From Methylothermaceae bacterium (GTDB taxonomy: Bacteria > Pseudomonadota > Gammaproteobacteria > Methylococcales > Methylothermaceae): a DNA stretch of 8,486 nt. The stretch spans positions 1 to 8,486 of the forward strand of contig JALVSV010000499.1 in assembly GCA_027024125.1 (NCBI GenBank), written 5' to 3'. Both the position numbers and the translations under genes were made by a program. Each line of letters opens with the position of its first letter. Position 1 is the stretch's first letter. The notes under the pieces were generated by a model. It was not told where the DNA came from and did no database searches. It saw nothing but the letters and a program-made list of their open reading frames with translations. This document shows positions 1 through 6,675 of the stretch, piece after piece.

Positions 1-2
1 CC

Positions 3-440
3 TTGCTGGCACTGGTGAATTTCAGCATCTTCGTCTACTTGTTCACCACGCTCAAACGCCTGCTCAATGAGCGTTACAATTTTCTCGCAGCCGATCACCC
101 CATCTTTACCCTGATTGGCCTCAATGCCCTTGCCGTGGGACTGATCCTTCTTCCCGCATTCGGTTTGGGATATGGACCGTTTTCATGGTTATCCAGGGGA
201 ATGGCCCTGTTGGGTGGTCTGGCTTGGATCTGGCTTGCCATCCGTTTGCTCAGCCTGCCCACCGGCCAGATCAAATTGCTCAAACCCTATGCCTATGTGG
301 TGACTGGCGTCGGCATAAGTTTCGCATCCATCATACTGGCACCTGTGGGAACCCTGCTGAATCTGGTGGCAGATATCCTTCTGGGCGTGATTTTCATCCA
401 GGAAACCGGCAAACCGGAACCCGGTAAAATCGAAGCATAA
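3..440 (+). CDS. Multi-pass membrane protein, 5' end outside window
   Basis: This is the 3' part of a gene entering from the left edge. The frame is already open at the first base, so the TTG at position 3 is probably not the real start. The visible 145 residues are strongly hydrophobic, with about four or five likely inner-membrane helices: near residues 3-16, 33-57, 66-87, 96-115 and 116-132. A short polar tail (ETGKPEPGKIEA) ends the protein. A basic stretch (TLKRLLNERYNF) after the first helix suggests a cytoplasmic loop. I recognise no family motif, catalytic residue or transporter signature. The gene ends 20 bases before the next plus-strand gene, which is also membrane-associated, so the two may be cotranscribed. 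Function is unknown. I am confident that it is coding and a membrane protein, and no more than that. Confidence 0.72.
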   Translation: MLALVNFSIFVYLFTTLKRLLNERYNFLAADHPIFTLIGLNALAVGLILLPAFGLGYGPFSWLSRGMALLGGLAWIWLAIRLLSLPTGQIKLLKPYAYVVTGVGISFASIILAPVGTLLNLVADILLGVIFIQETGKPEPGKIEA

Positions 441-460
441 CAAACGACGACAAACTGGCC

Positions 461-1657
461 ATGAATCATCTATCCACCAACGCATTGAAGCATCGTCAGG
501 CATTGTATGACAGAGAAGCCCCACCAGGATTTCTCGAGAAAATAGGCGTCTACTACTATCGCCGCTTGGCCGAGAAAGCCGGCCTGCGCGAAGGTCCTCG
601 CACAAGGATAGAGGACCTCCCCAGCGACGATATTCTCGAACAGGAGGCGCGGCAGATCACCACCGACAACGCTCTGATCGCCACTTCCACCCATACCGTC
701 ACCACCATGGTGACGGTATGGGTGGAAGTCGAGTATTTCGAAGTCTTGGACAGTTGGAATTATTGGCTGCTGCAGGGAGGCGTCACCCTGGTGATGCTGG
801 CATTGGAATTCCTCACCCTTTTCTGGACCTCCCTCAGATCCGTCCATAGCCTGGCCAGATTGACCGGACATGACAGGGTCGAGGGGGATCCCCTCCTTCC
901 AGGAGACGATACCGTCGCCAATATTCTGGCGCGTGCTGCGCTGGAAGTCCCTGATCCTATCGTCCGCTACCTGGGCGTCGATCCTTTGAAATACGTTTCG
1001 AAAGCGAGATTGCTGCTGATCGGATTGTTGTACAAGGCCAAGGTGGTGCTCACCAGTGTTGCGGCCAAATTTCTGTTACGGCGCGCTTTGGGAAGGAGCA
1101 GTCTGCGCATCCTTGCTCCCTGGATAGCAGTGCCCATCACTGCATTCTGGGACGCCTGGGTCATCTACAAAGTGGCATGTGAAGCCCGCCTGCGATTGTT
1201 CGGTCATCGGCTCGCCCAATATCTGGCCAGTGAGATTTTGACACCCGAGCTGTTCAAAAGACTCTCCCCTCTGGCCCGTGAGGGAGCCGTCAGGGCGGTC
1301 GCCACCACCATGGTGCTCACCCAGAATTACCACCCCAATATGCTGATGCTGCTGGTCCAGATCAGTGCAGCCGTCGACATTCTGGAAGAAGGTAAGGATT
1401 ATGACGATTGGGACGAATTCAGGGAGCTACTGTATCAGGTTTCAGAGGAAGAACGCTATTTCCTCCTGGATCTCGTCTGTATCGCCGCCGCATTCGATGG
1501 CAAGCTGTCACGGCGTGAACGCAAGTTGCTGCCGGAAGCCTTCGGGGAACATAGCCAAGTTTATTTCGAACGGATCAATGACCTCAAGAACAAACTGATC
1601 AATGGCCAGCTTCATGCAGCCAAGGAACTATGTAAACTGGATTTCCGCCCAGGTTAA
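461..1657 (+). CDS. Membrane-associated protein with TerB-like C-terminal region
   Basis: A 398-residue protein I cannot name. The N-terminal 70 residues are charged and soluble-looking. A hydrophobic segment at about 101-123 is a probable membrane helix, and a second lies at about 215-240 (starts ILAPWIAVPITAFWDAW). Residues 182-210 are hydrophobic but contain lysines and arginines, so they may be an amphipathic helix. The C-terminus, about 325-390, is helical and acidic. Its segment DLVCIAAAFDGKLSRRER resembles TerB/DjlA-type domains, in which a helix with an acidic 'DG.....E' turn is typical. This is resemblance by eye only. The ATG at 461 lies 20 bases after the previous stop with no clear Shine-Dalgarno sequence, so translation may depend on the upstream gene. 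Codons 75-90 contain a perfect 21-bp inverted repeat, giving the Thr/Val-rich run TSTHTVTTMVTVWVEV. The gene converges on the minus-strand aminotransferase. Confidence 0.8.
   Translation: MNHLSTNALKHRQALYDREAPPGFLEKIGVYYYRRLAEKAGLREGPRTRIEDLPSDDILEQEARQITTDNALIATSTHTVTTMVTVWVEVEYFEVLDSWNYWLLQGGVTLVMLALEFLTLFWTSLRSVHSLARLTGHDRVEGDPLLPGDDTVANILARAALEVPDPIVRYLGVDPLKYVSKARLLLIGLLYKAKVVLTSVAAKFLLRRALGRSSLRILAPWIAVPITAFWDAWVIYKVACEARLRLFGHRLAQYLASEILTPELFKRLSPLAREGAVRAVATTMVLTQNYHPNMLMLLVQISAAVDILEEGKDYDDWDEFRELLYQVSEEERYFLLDLVCIAAAFDGKLSRRERKLLPEAFGEHSQVYFERINDLKNKLINGQLHAAKELCKLDFRPG
683..729. repeat. Perfect 21-bp inverted repeat inside a coding sequence
   Basis: The arms are 683-703 and 709-729, separated by a 5-base spacer (ACCAT). 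Every one of the 21 positions pairs; the match ends at 682/730. The left arm begins ACTTCCACCCATACC and the right arm ends GGTATGGGTGGAAGT. The spacer and its edge also form a smaller palindrome, CACCATGGTG, at 703-712. The whole element lies in frame in codons 75-90 of the gene above. The mRNA should form a very stable hairpin well inside the reading frame, with no T-tract after it. Whether it is a mutational product, a regulatory hairpin or an assembly or amplification artefact cannot be told from one sequence. Confidence 0.95.
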
Positions 1658-1673
1658 AGTTTTCCTTGGGCGG
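1645..1673 (+). other. Hairpin spanning the stop codon of the TerB-like gene
   Basis: CCGCCCA at 1645-1651 pairs perfectly with TGGGCGG at 1667-1673 around a 15-base loop that contains the TAA stop (1655-1657). No T-tract follows, so it is not a standard intrinsic terminator. It could slow 3' decay of the transcript or be fortuitous. The 8-mer CCTTGGGC in its right side recurs at 1691-1698, inside the neighbouring terminator-like structure. Confidence 0.3.
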
Positions 1674-1683
1674 GCCTCCGCTC

Positions 1684-1731
1684 AAAATGCCCTTGGGCAT
1701 CCTGAAAGGAATCCAGGGTACCCAAGAGGCA
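1684..1731 (-). terminator. Candidate intrinsic terminator of the aminotransferase gene
   Basis: TGCCCTTGGG at 1688-1697 pairs with CCCAAGAGGCA at 1721-1731, giving a 10-bp stem with one bulged A (1727). The loop is 23 bases and can itself fold by TCCT/AGGA (1700-1703 with 1707-1710). Read on the minus strand, the stem is followed directly by TTTT (complement of 1684-1687), as expected for a rho-independent terminator about 20 bases after the aminotransferase stop. The T-tract is short and the loop long, so this is moderate evidence. Two alternative small hairpins overlap it: ATGCCC-TT-GGGCAT at 1687-1700 and the palindrome GGGTACCC at 1716-1723. Confidence 0.45.
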
Positions 1732-1751
1732 CGTCGTCAACCGGATGATTT

Positions 1752-2930
1752 CTAAGCCAGGCTCCCTATCCGCTCCAATGCCTGCTCCAGATTCTCCCTA
1801 CTGGTGGCGATGGAGATGCGGGCATGACCAGGGGCACCGAAGGCTGTCCCAGGCACCAGCGCCACTCCGGCTTTCTCGATCAGATATTCCGCAAGTTCCA
1901 GGTCATCCTTGAGCCCCAGCTTGCCGGTGATTCCGGATACACTGGGGAACACATAGAATGCACCATCAGCCGGAAGGCACGAGATGCCTTCGATACGGTT
2001 GAGCCCCTCGACCACGTAGTCATGGCGCTGTTTGAAAGCCTTGACCATTTCTTTGACACAGCTCTGATCCCCTTCCAAAGCGGCCTTGGCGGCAGCCTGG
2101 GAGATGGAGGTTGGATTGGAGGTACTCTGGGACTGGATCTTCTTCATCGCCGTGATGACCTCTTTCGGCCCTGCAGCATAGCCGATCCGCCAACCGGTCA
2201 TGGAGTAGGCCTTGGAGACACCATTGAGGACCATGGTCCGATCATAAAGATCCGGGCATACGTTGAGAATATTGCAGAAACTGCCCTCCTCCCAGACGAT
2301 GTGCTCGTACATGTCATCACTGGCGATGACGATTCCGGGATACCGCTTCAGCACCTCACCCAAAGCCTTCAGCTCTTCACCCGTGTAAACCTTACCAGTC
2401 GGGTTGGAAGGACTGTTGAGGACAAAGAGTTTGGTTCGAGGGGTGATTGCCGCCTCCAGCTGATCCGGAGTGATCTTGAAGTGCTGGTCCTGCCCTGCTT
2501 CCACGATGACCGGCTGACCTCCGGCAAGCAGTGCCATGTCCGGGTAAGAAACCCAGTAAGGGGCGGGGATGATCACTTCGTCACCATCGTCCAAAAGTGC
2601 CTGGGCCAGGTTGTAGAAGCTTTGTTTGCCACCACAAGACACCAATACCTGATCGGCCTGATAATCCAGGCCGTTGTCACGGCGGAACTTCTCCACCACC
2701 GCCTGTTTCAAAGCAGGGATACCATCCACCGGGGTATACTTGGTCATCCCCGCCTGGATGGCCTCTATAGCCGCCTGTTTGATATGATCCGGAGTATCGA
2801 AATCGGGCTCACCGGCCCCCAGGCCAATGACATCCCTGCCCGCTGCGCGCATGGCTGCAGCCCTGGCGGTCACGGCCAGGGTGGGTGATGGTTTGATGCG
2901 GTTGACGCGCTTGGAAAGAGTGATGCTCAT
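1752..2930 (-). CDS. aspC: Aspartate aminotransferase, class I PLP-dependent (Ib type)
   Basis: A 392-residue cytoplasmic fold-type I PLP enzyme, expected to interconvert aspartate plus 2-oxoglutarate with oxaloacetate plus glutamate. Visible landmarks: [12 protein letters not shown] (37-48) near the substrate site; GGKQ (100-103), typical of Thermus/Rhizobium-type (Ib) enzymes; NSPSNPTG (172-179); [10 protein letters not shown] (204-213) with the cofactor-contacting Asp and Tyr; [17 protein letters not shown] (239-255) with the Schiff-base lysine at 240; and ARISIA (370-375) with the carboxylate-binding arginine at 371. Length is normal and no key residue is missing. The ATG at 2930 fits the family's usual N-terminus ([17 protein letters not shown]); the upstream purine signal is weak. 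It is divergent from uvrB with a 36-base gap. Related enzymes can also use prephenate or aromatic substrates, so specificity is inferred. The symbol is also written aatA or aspB for this subclass. Confidence 0.9.
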   Translation of the reverse strand: MSITLSKRVNRIKPSPTLAVTARAAAMRAAGRDVIGLGAGEPDFDTPDHIKQAAIEAIQAGMTKYTPVDGIPALKQAVVEKFRRDNGLDYQADQVLVSCGGKQSFYNLAQALLDDGDEVIIPAPYWVSYPDMALLAGGQPVIVEAGQDQHFKITPDQLEAAITPRTKLFVLNSPSNPTGKVYTGEELKALGEVLKRYPGIVIASDDMYEHIVWEEGSFCNILNVCPDLYDRTMVLNGVSKAYSMTGWRIGYAAGPKEVITAMKKIQSQSTSNPTSISQAAAKAALEGDQSCVKEMVKAFKQRHDYVVEGLNRIEGISCLPADGAFYVFPSVSGITGKLGLKDDLELAEYLIEKAGVALVPGTAFGAPGHARISIATSRENLEQALERIGSLA

Positions 2931-2961
2931 GGAAACTGCCTACTTTCTAGAAGAGAAATCA

Positions 2962-2991
2962 ATGTTATGAAACCCATCGGAATCAGTTCAA
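2962..2991 (-). promoter_or_regulatory. Weak candidate promoter of the aminotransferase gene
   Basis: On the minus strand, TTGAAC (complement of 2986-2991) lies 18 bases before TAACAT (complement of 2962-2967). Each matches the sigma70 consensus at 4 of 6 positions, and the resulting leader would be about 25-30 bases. The element overlaps the first codons of uvrB as annotated from 2967. This is tolerable if uvrB really starts at 3054. By itself this is weak evidence. I saw no LexA-type CTGT-N8-ACAG box in the divergent region. Confidence 0.22.
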
Positions 2992-5093
2992 GGCGCGCTT
3001 TGTACAAGAAAGCGCTCGATGCCGCCCGCCAGGAGGAAGTGGCAAACCAACACATGATACCTGAAGGCAAACGTACGCTGAATCCCTCCACGGCGAAAAA
3101 ATTCATCCTGCACAGCGATTTCGAACCTGCCGGAGATCAGCCGGAGGCCATTGCACAATTGATCTGCGGTCTGCAGAACGGTGAACTCCATCAAACGCTG
3201 TTGGGAGTGACAGGTTCAGGCAAGACCTTCACGATGGCTCACGTGATCGAAAGAATGCAGCGCCCCGCGATGATTCTCGCCCCGAACAAGACCCTGGCGG
3301 CCCAGCTGTATGGCGAGATGAAATCCTTCTTTCCGGAAAATGCGGTGGAATATTTCGTCTCCTATTATGACTATTACCAACCGGAGGCATACATGCCGGC
3401 CTCCGACACCTATATAGAAAAGGACGCCTCTCTCAACGAACACATTGAGCAGATGCGCCTGTCAGCTACCAAGGCGCTGCTGGAAAGACGCGATGTGGTG
3501 ATCGTCGCCACCGTCTCATCCATCTATGGCCTGGGAGAGCCTGCGTCCTATTTCGAGATGGTGCTGCACCTGGTACGCGGTGACCTGATCGACCAGCGCA
3601 AACTGATCCGCCGCCTGGCCGAACTACAGTACACCCGTAACGATACCGAACTGCGCCGTGCCACCTTCCGGGTCCGCGGCGACGTCATCGACATCTACCC
3701 GGCCGAATCCGAACGTGAAGCCCTGCGGGTGGAAATGTTCGACGATGAAATCGAACGGATGAGCCTGTTCGACCCTCTCACCGGCGAGATCATCAGCCCG
3801 GTGGCCCGATACACCGTCTATCCCAAGACCCACTACGTCACTCCCCGCCAGACCCTGCTGCAAGCCATCGATTCCATCAAGGAAGAACTTCGAGACAGGC
3901 TGGAGGAACTGCGCAAGGACAACAAGCTGGTGGAAGCCCAGCGGCTGGAGCAACGCACCCGCTTCGACCTGGAGATGATCCTGGAAGTCGGCTACTGCTC
4001 TGGCATCGAGAACTATTCCCGTTATCTTTCGGGCCGTGCTCCCGGCGAACCTCCCCCCACCCTGTTCGACTATCTCGCCGACGACGCCATCCTGTTCATC
4101 GACGAGAGTCACGTCACCGTCCCCCAGATCCGCGCTATGTTCCGTGGCGATCGCTCTCGCAAGGAAACCCTGGTGCAGTATGGATTCCGTTTACCCTCGG
4201 CGCTGGACAACAGGCCACTCACCTTCGAGGAATTCGAGGCCCGGGCACCTCAGCGCATCTATGTCTCCGCAACCCCCGGCCCCTACGAGCGAGAGCATTC
4301 CAGCAGCGTGATCGAACAGGTGGTACGGCCCACAGGGCTAGTCGATCCGGAAGTGGAAGTGCGACCCGCCCTCACCCAGGTGGACGACCTGTTGTCGGAG
4401 ATCAATCTGCGGGCGGCACAAAACGAAAGAGTTCTGGTCACCACCCTCACCAAACGCATGGCCGAGGATCTGACCGATTATCTGATGGACCACGGCATCC
4501 GGGTGCGTTATCTGCATTCGGACATCGATACCGTGGAGCGGGTCGAGATCATACAGGACCTGCGGAAGGGGGTGTTCGACGTCCTGGTGGGCATCAACCT
4601 GTTGCGGGAAGGGCTCGACATGCCGGAAGTCTCCCTGGTGGCCATTCTGGATGCCGACAAGGAAGGTTTTCTCCGCTCGACCGTCTCGCTGATCCAGACC
4701 ATCGGCCGCGCTGCCCGAAACGTCCGCGGCAAGGCAATCCTCTATGCCGATACCGTCACCCAGTCGATGCGCCAGGCCATCGATGAAACCGAACGCCGCC
4801 GCAGCAAACAGGTGGCCTACAACCAGGAACATGGCATCATTCCCCGCTCCACCACCCGTTCCCTGGACGACATCCTGGAGCTGCCCGTGCCCGGTGCCGG
4901 TACGAGAAAGCCAAGGGCTGTTGCGGAGGAACAAGGGACATACAGCACCAAGCTGAAGTCCCCCAGGGAAACGGCAAAACTGCTCAAACAACTGGAAGAG
5001 CGCATGTACAAGCACGCCCGGGAACTGGAGTTCGAAGAGGCGGCACGTCTGCGAGATGAAATTGCATCCATAAAACAGCAATTCTCTCTGTAG
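2967..5093 (+). CDS. uvrB: UvrABC excision nuclease subunit B
   Basis: The damage-verification helicase-like subunit of nucleotide excision repair. It is loaded by UvrA, then recruits UvrC for incision. Visible parts: Walker A GVTGSGKT (80-87); the tyrosine-rich beta-hairpin [12 protein letters not shown] (133-144) that clamps one strand; Walker B with DESH (379-382); SATP (434-437); [10 protein letters not shown] (542-551); QTIGRAARN (577-585) with the arginine finger region; and a C-terminal UVR motif (about 668-703) that contacts UvrC. All motifs are intact. At 708 residues it is longer than E. coli UvrB (673) because about 30 extra residues precede the conserved [17 protein letters not shown] block. 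The ATG at 3054 (residue 30) would give 679 residues. An AGGAGG at 3031-3036 is 17 bases before that ATG, too far for an ideal Shine-Dalgarno, and AAGAG at 2951-2955 is 11 bases before 2967. Start uncertain; identity very sure. Confidence 0.97.
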   Translation: MKPIGISSRRALYKKALDAARQEEVANQHMIPEGKRTLNPSTAKKFILHSDFEPAGDQPEAIAQLICGLQNGELHQTLLGVTGSGKTFTMAHVIERMQRPAMILAPNKTLAAQLYGEMKSFFPENAVEYFVSYYDYYQPEAYMPASDTYIEKDASLNEHIEQMRLSATKALLERRDVVIVATVSSIYGLGEPASYFEMVLHLVRGDLIDQRKLIRRLAELQYTRNDTELRRATFRVRGDVIDIYPAESEREALRVEMFDDEIERMSLFDPLTGEIISPVARYTVYPKTHYVTPRQTLLQAIDSIKEELRDRLEELRKDNKLVEAQRLEQRTRFDLEMILEVGYCSGIENYSRYLSGRAPGEPPPTLFDYLADDAILFIDESHVTVPQIRAMFRGDRSRKETLVQYGFRLPSALDNRPLTFEEFEARAPQRIYVSATPGPYEREHSSSVIEQVVRPTGLVDPEVEVRPALTQVDDLLSEINLRAAQNERVLVTTLTKRMAEDLTDYLMDHGIRVRYLHSDIDTVERVEIIQDLRKGVFDVLVGINLLREGLDMPEVSLVAILDADKEGFLRSTVSLIQTIGRAARNVRGKAILYADTVTQSMRQAIDETERRRSKQVAYNQEHGIIPRSTTRSLDDILELPVPGAGTRKPRAVAEEQGTYSTKLKSPRETAKLLKQLEERMYKHARELEFEEAARLRDEIASIKQQFSL

Positions 5094-5119
5094 AGATCAA
5101 GTACCCAAGCGGCTATACT
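5091..5119 (+). promoter_or_regulatory. Candidate sigma70 promoter for cysC-galU
   Basis: TAGAGA (5091-5096, 4 of 6 to TTGACA) lies 17 bases before TATACT (5114-5119, 5 of 6 to TATAAT). The -35 element overlaps the uvrB stop codon. Transcription would start near 5126, leaving a leader of about 33 AT-rich bases before the cysC ATG, with no evident Shine-Dalgarno sequence. The 65-base gap is much more AT-rich than its flanks, which supports a regulatory role. No T-tracted terminator for uvrB is visible here, so read-through from uvrB is also possible. Confidence 0.4.
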
Positions 5120-5158
5120 TCATCTTATTTCGCAATATCAGCAAATATATACCTAATC

Positions 5159-5800
5159 ATGGACAAAAACATCCGCTGGCACCATGCCACCGTTTCACGC
5201 CTGGACCGGGAAAAACTGAACGGCCACCGAAGTTTCATCCTGTGGTTCACCGGCCTTTCCGGGGCAGGCAAATCCACCCTGGCCCACCGGGTGGAAGAAC
5301 TGCTGTATTTGCGTGACTGCCGCACCTATGTGTTCGATGGCGACAATGTGCGGCACGGTTTGTGTGCGGATCTGGGTTTCGACCCTGAGGACAGGCACGA
5401 AAACATCCGCCGCATCGGCGAAATGAGCAAGCTGTTCATCGATGCGGGAGTCATCGCCCTCACGGCCTTTATCTCCCCCTTCCGCAAGGACCGTGACCTG
5501 GTCAGGGCACTGGTGGACGAGGGCGACTTCATCGAGATCTACTGCAACACTCCACTGGAAGTCTGCGAACAGCGCGACGTCAAGGGGCTCTATCAGAAGG
5601 CCCGCCGTGGTGAGATCAAGGATTTCACCGGTATCTCTTCCCCTTACGAACCACCAGAAAACCCCGAGATTATCGTCAATACCGGCTCCGACCCCCTCGA
5701 TGCCTGCGCCCGACAGATCCTGAGCTACCTGGAACAGAATGACAAGATCGCCCTGATCCCCCATTCCGAGCAACGTTGGGAGTTCGCCCGTGAAGATTAA
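5159..5800 (+). CDS. cysC: Adenylylsulfate (APS) kinase
   Basis: A 213-residue cytoplasmic kinase that phosphorylates APS at the 3' position to make PAPS, the universal sulfuryl donor and an intermediate of assimilatory sulfate reduction. The start [14 protein letters not shown] matches the usual CysC N-terminus. Seen in order: P-loop GLSGAGKS (32-39); DGDNVRHGL (60-68), which binds [11 protein letters not shown] (81-88); ISPFRKDRD (105-113), where Ser106 is the position equivalent to the phosphorylatable serine of E. coli CysC; and the lid segment [20 protein letters not shown] (142-161). All key residues are present. Length is close to E. coli (201), with a short extra tail ending QRWEFARED. 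It stands alone rather than fused to CysN, and no cysD, cysN or cysH lies in the window. It overlaps galU by 11 bases, so the two are almost certainly translated from one message. Confidence 0.95.
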   Translation: MDKNIRWHHATVSRLDREKLNGHRSFILWFTGLSGAGKSTLAHRVEELLYLRDCRTYVFDGDNVRHGLCADLGFDPEDRHENIRRIGEMSKLFIDAGVIALTAFISPFRKDRDLVRALVDEGDFIEIYCNTPLEVCEQRDVKGLYQKARRGEIKDFTGISSPYEPPENPEIIVNTGSDPLDACARQILSYLEQNDKIALIPHSEQRWEFARED

Positions 5801-6662
5801 GAAAGCCGTCTTTCCCGTCGCCGGTCTGGGTACACGTTTCCTGCCCGCCACCAAGGCCAACCCCAAAGAGATGCTTCCGGTGGTGGACAAGCCTCTGATC
5901 CAGTATGCGGTGGAGGAAGCTGCCGCAGCCGGTATCGAACTGATGGTCTTCGTCACCGGACGTAACAAACGATCGATAGCCGACCATTTCGACAAGGCCT
6001 TCGAGCTGGAAGTCGAATTGGAAAGCCGGGGCAAGGCCGACAAACTCGAGATGATTCGGGCGATTCCTCCCAAGGGCGTCAGTTGCGTCTATATCCGCCA
6101 GGCCGAAGCATTGGGGTTGGGGCATGCGGTCCTTTGCGCCAGGCCTTTGATCGGCGATGACCCGTTCGCAGTGCTGTTGGCAGACGATCTGATCGAAAAG
6201 GGGGCCCGCTACTGTCTTCAGCAGATGGTGGATATTTACGAATCTCAGAGGCTATCGGTTCTGGCGGTGGAAGAAATCCCACCGGAGGCCACCGAAAGTT
6301 ATGGAGTCGTCGCCACCTCACCCATGATTGACGACATGGCAAGGGTCGAGGGGATTGTGGAAAAACCCAGGCCGGAGGAGGCCCCTTCCAATCTGGGGGT
6401 CGTGGGCCGCTATATCCTGACTCCGAGGATCTTCCCCTTGCTCGAAACCGTCGGCCGGGGGGCCGGCGGAGAAATCCAGCTCACCGATGCCATCGCCAAG
6501 CTATTGGATTACGAAACCGTCTATGCTTACCGTTTTCAGGGGAAACGCTATGACTGTGGCTCCAAACTGGGATATCTGGAAGCCACAGTCGATCATGCGC
6601 TCACACACCCGGAAGTGGCCGCAGAGTTTCGCGAGTATCTGCTGAATCTCAAACTAGAATAA
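5790..6662 (+). CDS. galU: UTP-glucose-1-phosphate uridylyltransferase
   Basis: A 290-residue cytoplasmic nucleotidyltransferase that makes UDP-glucose from UTP and glucose-1-phosphate, for LPS core, exopolysaccharide, trehalose or galactose metabolism. The nucleotide-binding signature [19 protein letters not shown] starts at residue 11, followed by [10 protein letters not shown] (30-39). Other landmarks: EALGLGHAV (106-114), LADD (130-133) for metal and sugar-phosphate binding, EKP (191-193), GEIQLTDA (227-234) and [13 protein letters not shown] (253-265). Length is typical of bacterial GalU. The start is GTG at 5790, inside the end of cysC. GGGAG at 5778-5782 lies 7 bases upstream and is a good Shine-Dalgarno, and the protein begins exactly at the family's conserved strand ([12 protein letters not shown]). 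Expression is probably coupled to cysC. Confidence 0.96.
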   Translation: MKIKKAVFPVAGLGTRFLPATKANPKEMLPVVDKPLIQYAVEEAAAAGIELMVFVTGRNKRSIADHFDKAFELEVELESRGKADKLEMIRAIPPKGVSCVYIRQAEALGLGHAVLCARPLIGDDPFAVLLADDLIEKGARYCLQQMVDIYESQRLSVLAVEEIPPEATESYGVVATSPMIDDMARVEGIVEKPRPEEAPSNLGVVGRYILTPRIFPLLETVGRGAGGEIQLTDAIAKLLDYETVYAYRFQGKRYDCGSKLGYLEATVDHALTHPEVAAEFREYLLNLKLE

Positions 6663-6675
6663 CAACACTCGAACA

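Noticed and set aside
1824..2888. A 354-codon open frame on the plus strand, antisense to the aminotransferase gene
   Set aside because: The minus-strand frame holds every aminotransferase motif. The antisense translation shows no recognisable fold or motif and is a typical GC-rich mirror frame.
3031..3036. AGGAGG as a strong Shine-Dalgarno for uvrB
   Set aside because: It is 2 bases from an in-frame GTG (3039) and 17 bases from the ATG at 3054, both poor spacings. It also encodes Gln-Glu-Glu in the longer frame, so it cannot decide the start.
2900..3060. LexA (SOS) box for uvrB
   Set aside because: No CTGT-N8-ACAG or close variant was found on reading the divergent region.
4338..5081. A 247-codon minus-strand open frame inside uvrB
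   Set aside because: It is a shadow of uvrB; the plus frame encodes intact helicase and UVR motifs.
5195..6073. A 292-codon open frame on the minus strand crossing cysC and galU
   Set aside because: It is antisense to two fully motif-bearing genes, spans their junction, and has no recognisable protein features.
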